From Euwallacea fornicatus (taxonomy: Eukaryota > Arthropoda > Insecta > Coleoptera > Curculionidae), in contig NC_089548.1 in the NCBI RefSeq assembly GCF_040115645.1, forward strand, positions 310,001 to 374,000: a stretch of 64,000 bases of DNA, read 5' to 3'. The translations under genes and the position numbers were made by a program. The notes below the pieces were generated by a model. It made no database searches. It saw only the letters and a program-made list of their open reading frames with translations, and had not been told where the DNA came from. Of this stretch, positions 59,937 through 64,000 are shown one piece after another (within the stretch, counting starts at the first letter, position 1; every line of letters begins with the position of its first letter).

Positions 59937-61784
59937 ATGAATGAAGAAATAGATGAGAGTGAGTTCTACCACGAGGATTTTACTACAGCCTCAGATTGGG
60001 AAATATTAGTGGCCCACATGGAGGAAATTATTAATCAATGGAAATCGGATGATATAAATCAGGAAACTCCAAAAGACGAATTATTGGGTTGGAGAATTAG
60101 AGCAGAAAAACTTGTATACATTGACATTAATTTTGATTTTGTTTGGTATAAAAAAGAAGCACAAATACATAAGTCAGATTCTACTCTTGAAAATCCTAAA
60201 CATGTTCTAGACAAGTGGTATGATTTCTCATTGGAGTATGGCCAATCAGAAGCTCACAAAGATATTTGTTTAAGTGAGTGGTATGGCCTAAATGAATTTA
60301 TTGTTCTTAGCTCAGCAGGCAAAATAGAACTGATTAACAATGAGCCTAAGGCAAAAATACTACTCAGTGCCCTAACTGTCCTAGTTTGTAACTTACATCT
60401 TGATATTCCTATATTTGTGCAATTACAAGACAAATGGCAAAAAGTATATGCCGGAGTGTATGAATCAAATGGAATTAGAACAAATTTTGATATTGTTCAT
60501 CTAAAAAGAGGCTTGCACTATTGCCAATATTTAACAGGGATTTTGGATTTGTTTAAAACAAAGATTTGTTCACCATGTGCTGTAGAAAATATTTTTGTCT
60601 CCTGCCAATTAACATACTTGTTGCAGGATTTTGGTAACTATGTTTGGAGAAAGGAGATATGTGGTGACAGCATTGATATTGAAAATTTGTATGTACTTCC
60701 CTTTGGTGTTTCAATAGATCCAGTTTCAGCAATCTGCTTTAAAACTACCTGGAGTAATCTTTCTGAACACTCGGTTATAGACACTGAGAGTCAGACCAAT
60801 TTTAACCCAATGAAAGCCCAGAAATGGCAATGTTCAGCCTATTTTGAAAAAGAACCAATTTGTCTGCTAAGTGATTGTTTAGGAGAGCTTTTGGAGATTT
60901 TGAACAATTCCCATACAATTTATGATGTGTTGGGTGATTTTGCTGTCTCGGTTACACCAGAAAACAATCCCTTAGATTTATTAACTGAACCATCAGTGCC
61001 AACTATTTCAAGTTTTTTGGGAAGAGCTGCAAAGTCACATTTCAAAAGACACAGTAGAGGTAATATTTTTATTTTTAAAGTTTTTAAGTCCTAAATATTT
61101 TTTAAACATATCTATACCATGTTAAAAATCTTATCACAAATATTTGAAGTTGTATATGTGATTTAATTTTACTTGTCTCATATCTTGATAGACTGGAAAA
61201 AAATGCAAAATGCAAATTTTTTTGACTAACACATTATGTTTATATACATTCAATTTTCAGGTAATCCCCCCATCCAAGAAAATATTCTTGTTCCACTGCT
61301 CTACTTTTTATTTCCTGATGCTGATGAAAACTCATATTTACCTTATGGAGTTAAAAATCAGACTGCATCAATACCTAAGAAAAATGAGGTGAGTATTAAA
61401 ATAGTTTCATTACATGTCTTATTTCATAAATTTTTTTTTAAATTCAATGTTTCATGTTTCACTTTGATAATATGGGAAATAATTGAGTCTCTCAAGATTT
61501 TTAGACAGCTTTATTGTTTCAATATATTTATTGTACATTTTTAGTTTATCATTAGTGTTCAAGCAATTCGAATTTGAGCATAATGTTTTGTAGATTTTTC
61601 AAAACAGTGAGGAGGAATTCAAAGGATTCAAAACTGGCAATGAAGATTCTCTGATATGGCGCCTTTCCATTGTTCTTTCTAATGCCCTTCAAACTCTTGG
61701 AGGTATAAGGGCATTTTGCCACATTTGGTACGAGTTTGTTCAAGAAATGCGTTACAGATGGGAACATAGTACGCTAATACCAGG
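59937..61784 (+). CDS. Rab3GAP1: Rab3 GTPase-activating protein catalytic subunit, 5' part
   Basis: Catalytic subunit of the Rab3GAP complex, which with Rab3GAP2 acts on Rab3 (GTP hydrolysis) and Rab18 (nucleotide exchange) in vesicle traffic and ER/lipid-droplet organisation. Three exons are visible: 59937-61059, 61261-61388 and 61594-61784, with GT-AG borders and matching phases (1, 0, 2). They give about 480 residues. DFTTASDWE (residues 14-22) is the family's N-terminal signature. CSAYFEKEPICLLSDCLGEL lies near residue 300-320, and HIWYEFVQEMRYRWEHSTLI ends the third exon, matching the family's conserved block. The family is usually near 950-1000 residues, so about half is missing beyond 61784. 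ATG 59937 follows an acceptor (TTTTCAG, 59927), so a non-coding first exon lies upstream. Confidence 0.95.
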
Positions 61785-62926
61785 GTAAGAACACTTTCCT
61801 TCATTTTTTGTTCCTGTTGAGTACTGTTGCTTGTTTACATATTTTGTCGGTGATTGATGTAAGATTATGCTATAGGAGTAATTTAAACTAAATTTCTGAT
61901 TACATACAAATACTATATTGAACTCAATACCAAAGGAGAGTTTAAACTTGCATGCATCTACGAACGCCAATATCAACTGGTCTGCCAGTCAATTAAACTC
62001 ACATATGTACAAATAGAACTGGCCTGACCACTGGCGCCATTAGATTAAGGCATGTATAAACTTATCTTCAGTCTCGGAATCCTCATTTGCTTTCTTTACA
62101 ACTTACAAATAGTATTATAGTACGTATGTGATCGACACCTTAAAAATAATATATACAATCGTGATAATAAATTCTATGATTACTATAAACTAATAACGCT
62201 AATAATTAATGAACGTGTTTCCGAGTTCTAAATAAACATGCACATAATAAACGTAACAACTCTATTCAAATCAGAGGTAATGACTCATTAGTGCCATGAA
62301 AGATTCATCACTGAATATTACGTTGTCTTGGAAGATATATCATATTCCAATTAAAAAAAAATCCCGTGGTAACATTTTCGATATTTTCAAAAATTTATTA
62401 CTTGTACTTATTTATGTAATAAGTATGCTTGATAAGGTTTGATCAGACAAATAAGTTTGTGACCGAGATCAAAAGTTATGCAGTTTGGTTGAAATGCTAC
62501 GTCACCAGGTACTGATTGAAAAGCAGTCAAGTTTCCTTTAAGGTCTCTTAATTGGGATGTTTTTTTACCTTAATTTTTTGAAATAATAATAGGCATATAA
62601 AATTTTTAATCGAATCAGAGGTGATATATTCAGGGCTAGTGTGGACATTAAAGATATTTTCAGTCCTTATTGGTGCTATAGTAAATTAAACAAAAAAATT
62701 TTAAATGGAAAAACATTGAACATTTGATTCTCATGGCACCAGGGGATTTTTTTAAATAACTAGCATGTATATATCATTTTTGTTTATTAAAGTGTAAAGG
62801 AATATTTCTGATGTGTACAAAAACGAGATGGTTAGAGAAAAAAATTAAGACCTCACAAGGTGTAGCTTCTTAAATATGAAAGTAAATGCGAAATACGTTA
62901 TGTGTATTTTTTGTATCTTCTGGTAT
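61785..62926. other. Rab3GAP1 intron / 3' side of the minus-strand gene
   Basis: No further Rab3GAP1 exon could be read here. On the minus strand TTAATAAAC (AATAAA, complement of 62783-62788) lies about 140 bases past the stop of the neighbouring gene and could be its poly(A) signal. Confidence 0.5.
62783..62788 (-). promoter_or_regulatory. possible poly(A) signal of the minus-strand gene
   Basis: AATAAA on the minus strand, about 140 bases downstream of the TAA at 62927. It is the nearest match after the stop. Confidence 0.35.
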
Positions 62927-63941
62927 TTACAAAGGCACCAAACCGTTTCTTGTAGTTGGATTGCGTGCCATATAAATTTCCATATCATGGTCAGTCCAAT
63001 TGTCCGAATTGTCGCAATAATTATTCAACGTATGTGTTGAACCTGCTGTACTGTATCTGCTGCTTGGTCGCTGGTGATCTCGAGATCTTGACCGTGGGCG
63101 AGAGCGTCTTGACGAAGACGCGATGGATTGAGCAGGGCCATGATGGGAGAGCATTCGAGTGGACATTCTTTCGGATTGCATTGCCAGAGATTGTCTCGAC
63201 AGCCTTAAGTCTAGAGACATTGATTAGTCGATATTACTATATAAAAAGTTCACATTTACCTTGTCTAGACGCTAACAAATTATTCGGAAATGCATTAGAC
63301 GTTAGGTATCTGCCTGAGTGATTTGAAAAACTGTTTTGTGACTGACCATCTGCAATTGATCGGGCTTTGTTCTTCGCGTTGAAATGAGATCTGAGTTCAT
63401 CTAGCGAGGGTGGCTGTTCAACCGTGTACATCCTGGGTCGTTGGCTATGTGTGCTATATGCAGACACTTGGTCCCAGTCCTAGAACAAAAAAGAAATTGT
63501 TATGGATTCTTCAAGTTTCTTTGTAGTTCCAGTAATAGATACCAGAAGTTTCTCATCTCAAAAGATGTACGCAGGATATTATTCCATTTTGAGATTATGT
63601 GGCTACTCCTAAGTATTTTCTGCGAAGCAGGTATATAGCCAGATACATATATTAAATCTAAATGAAGCACCTTTTTCCTATTAATTAACACGGTAGCTAA
63701 AGCCGTTTAAAAGAATCTCATAGTGGATAGATTATTTTACCTTACTATTGTTGTAAGCACTCAGATTGGCCAATGAAGATAACTGTTCTACAGGACTTTG
63801 GGGCAGTGTGCAACAATTGACTGGCAAACCATTAATTGGCAAACCGTGTTTGATCCCATTTAATTTGTGTTGATGAAGTTCCTGTAATTTTCTCGATCTT
63901 CTTCGAGACGCAGCTGTGGACATATGAAATATTATAAATCT
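62927..63941 (-). CDS. unidentified gene, C-terminal exons, Ser/Arg-rich tail
   Basis: Three minus-strand exons fit by splice sites and phase: 63941-63741, 63479-63260 and 63210-62927 (stop TAA). The introns are 261 and 49 bases. The joined tail is about 234 residues. It starts RFIIFHMSTAASRRRSRKLQ, where the short hydrophobic start followed by a basic cluster could be the end of a membrane segment. It runs through SRRSRPRSRSRDHQRPSSRY and ends NPTTRNGLVPL. Composition suggests a disordered cytoplasmic tail; a short C-terminal interaction motif is possible. Earlier exons lie beyond the window. I do not recognise the protein. The first exon's acceptor (TTTATTTTTCTAG) is well formed. Confidence 0.75.
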
Positions 63942-64000
63942 CTAGAAAAATAAACAAAAACCGTTGAGGCTGTTGGAACATTAAAAGCAAGTTATGAATA

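Noticed and set aside
62956..63321. 121-codon plus-strand frame near Rab3GAP1
   Set aside because: It is antisense to two well-supported exons of the minus-strand gene and does not resemble the Rab3GAP1 C-terminal half.
1..64000. tRNA, rRNA and CRISPR-like arrays
   Set aside because: No cloverleaf, rRNA core or regularly spaced repeat array was seen; the regular repeats present are microsatellites or the 56- and 360-base units.

Overview
The window reads as insect nuclear DNA. It is AT-rich and intron-containing, has no bacterial-style gene packing, and is saturated with TA-flanked Tc1/mariner-type DNA transposons. The species cannot be fixed from the sequence. A beetle or a similar insect would fit, but that is inference.

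At least two host genes are supported, both at the right end. On the plus strand, 59937-61784 holds the first three coding exons of the Rab3 GTPase-activating protein catalytic subunit (Rab3GAP1); the frame runs off towards the right edge with about half the protein still missing. On the minus strand, 62927-63941 holds the last three exons of an unidentified gene with a Ser/Arg-rich, probably cytoplasmic, C-terminal tail. Its upstream exons also lie beyond the window, so the two genes must overlap or interleave.

Positions 1-57000 have no gene I can identify. They carry many decayed transposases: classical Tc1 (DD34E) at 290-930, 34215-34445, 38180-38790 and 50789-51805; a DD34D mariner at 55762-56725; a hAT C-terminus at 45312-45980; and many copies or fragments of one family with a D-x41-D spacing and an NGGHFEHL-like C-terminus. 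Dozens of termini read TA-CAGGGTG or similar. From 46713 to 52645 four elements stand end to end, separated by only 4 to 8 bases of TA, and two of them are long palindromes. From 36260 to 39119 an element is nested three deep.

Two copies (11800-12255 minus, 36260-36885 plus) belong to a repetitive arthropod protein family with a SDEHxERFHQD motif. The second copy shares its downstream sequence and a CAGTGRGGTAAGTGCG terminus with an element at 3735-5003, which instead carries a cysteine-rich finger ORF. This is the best candidate here for an undescribed mobile element family.

Several single open segments have splice-like borders (3181-3327, 19448-19600, 23272-23459, 25293-25466, 31708-32010, 40126-40394) and may be exons of unseen genes or relics. 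They are reported at low confidence. A cluster of minus-strand ORFs at 54290-55540 is of unknown origin.
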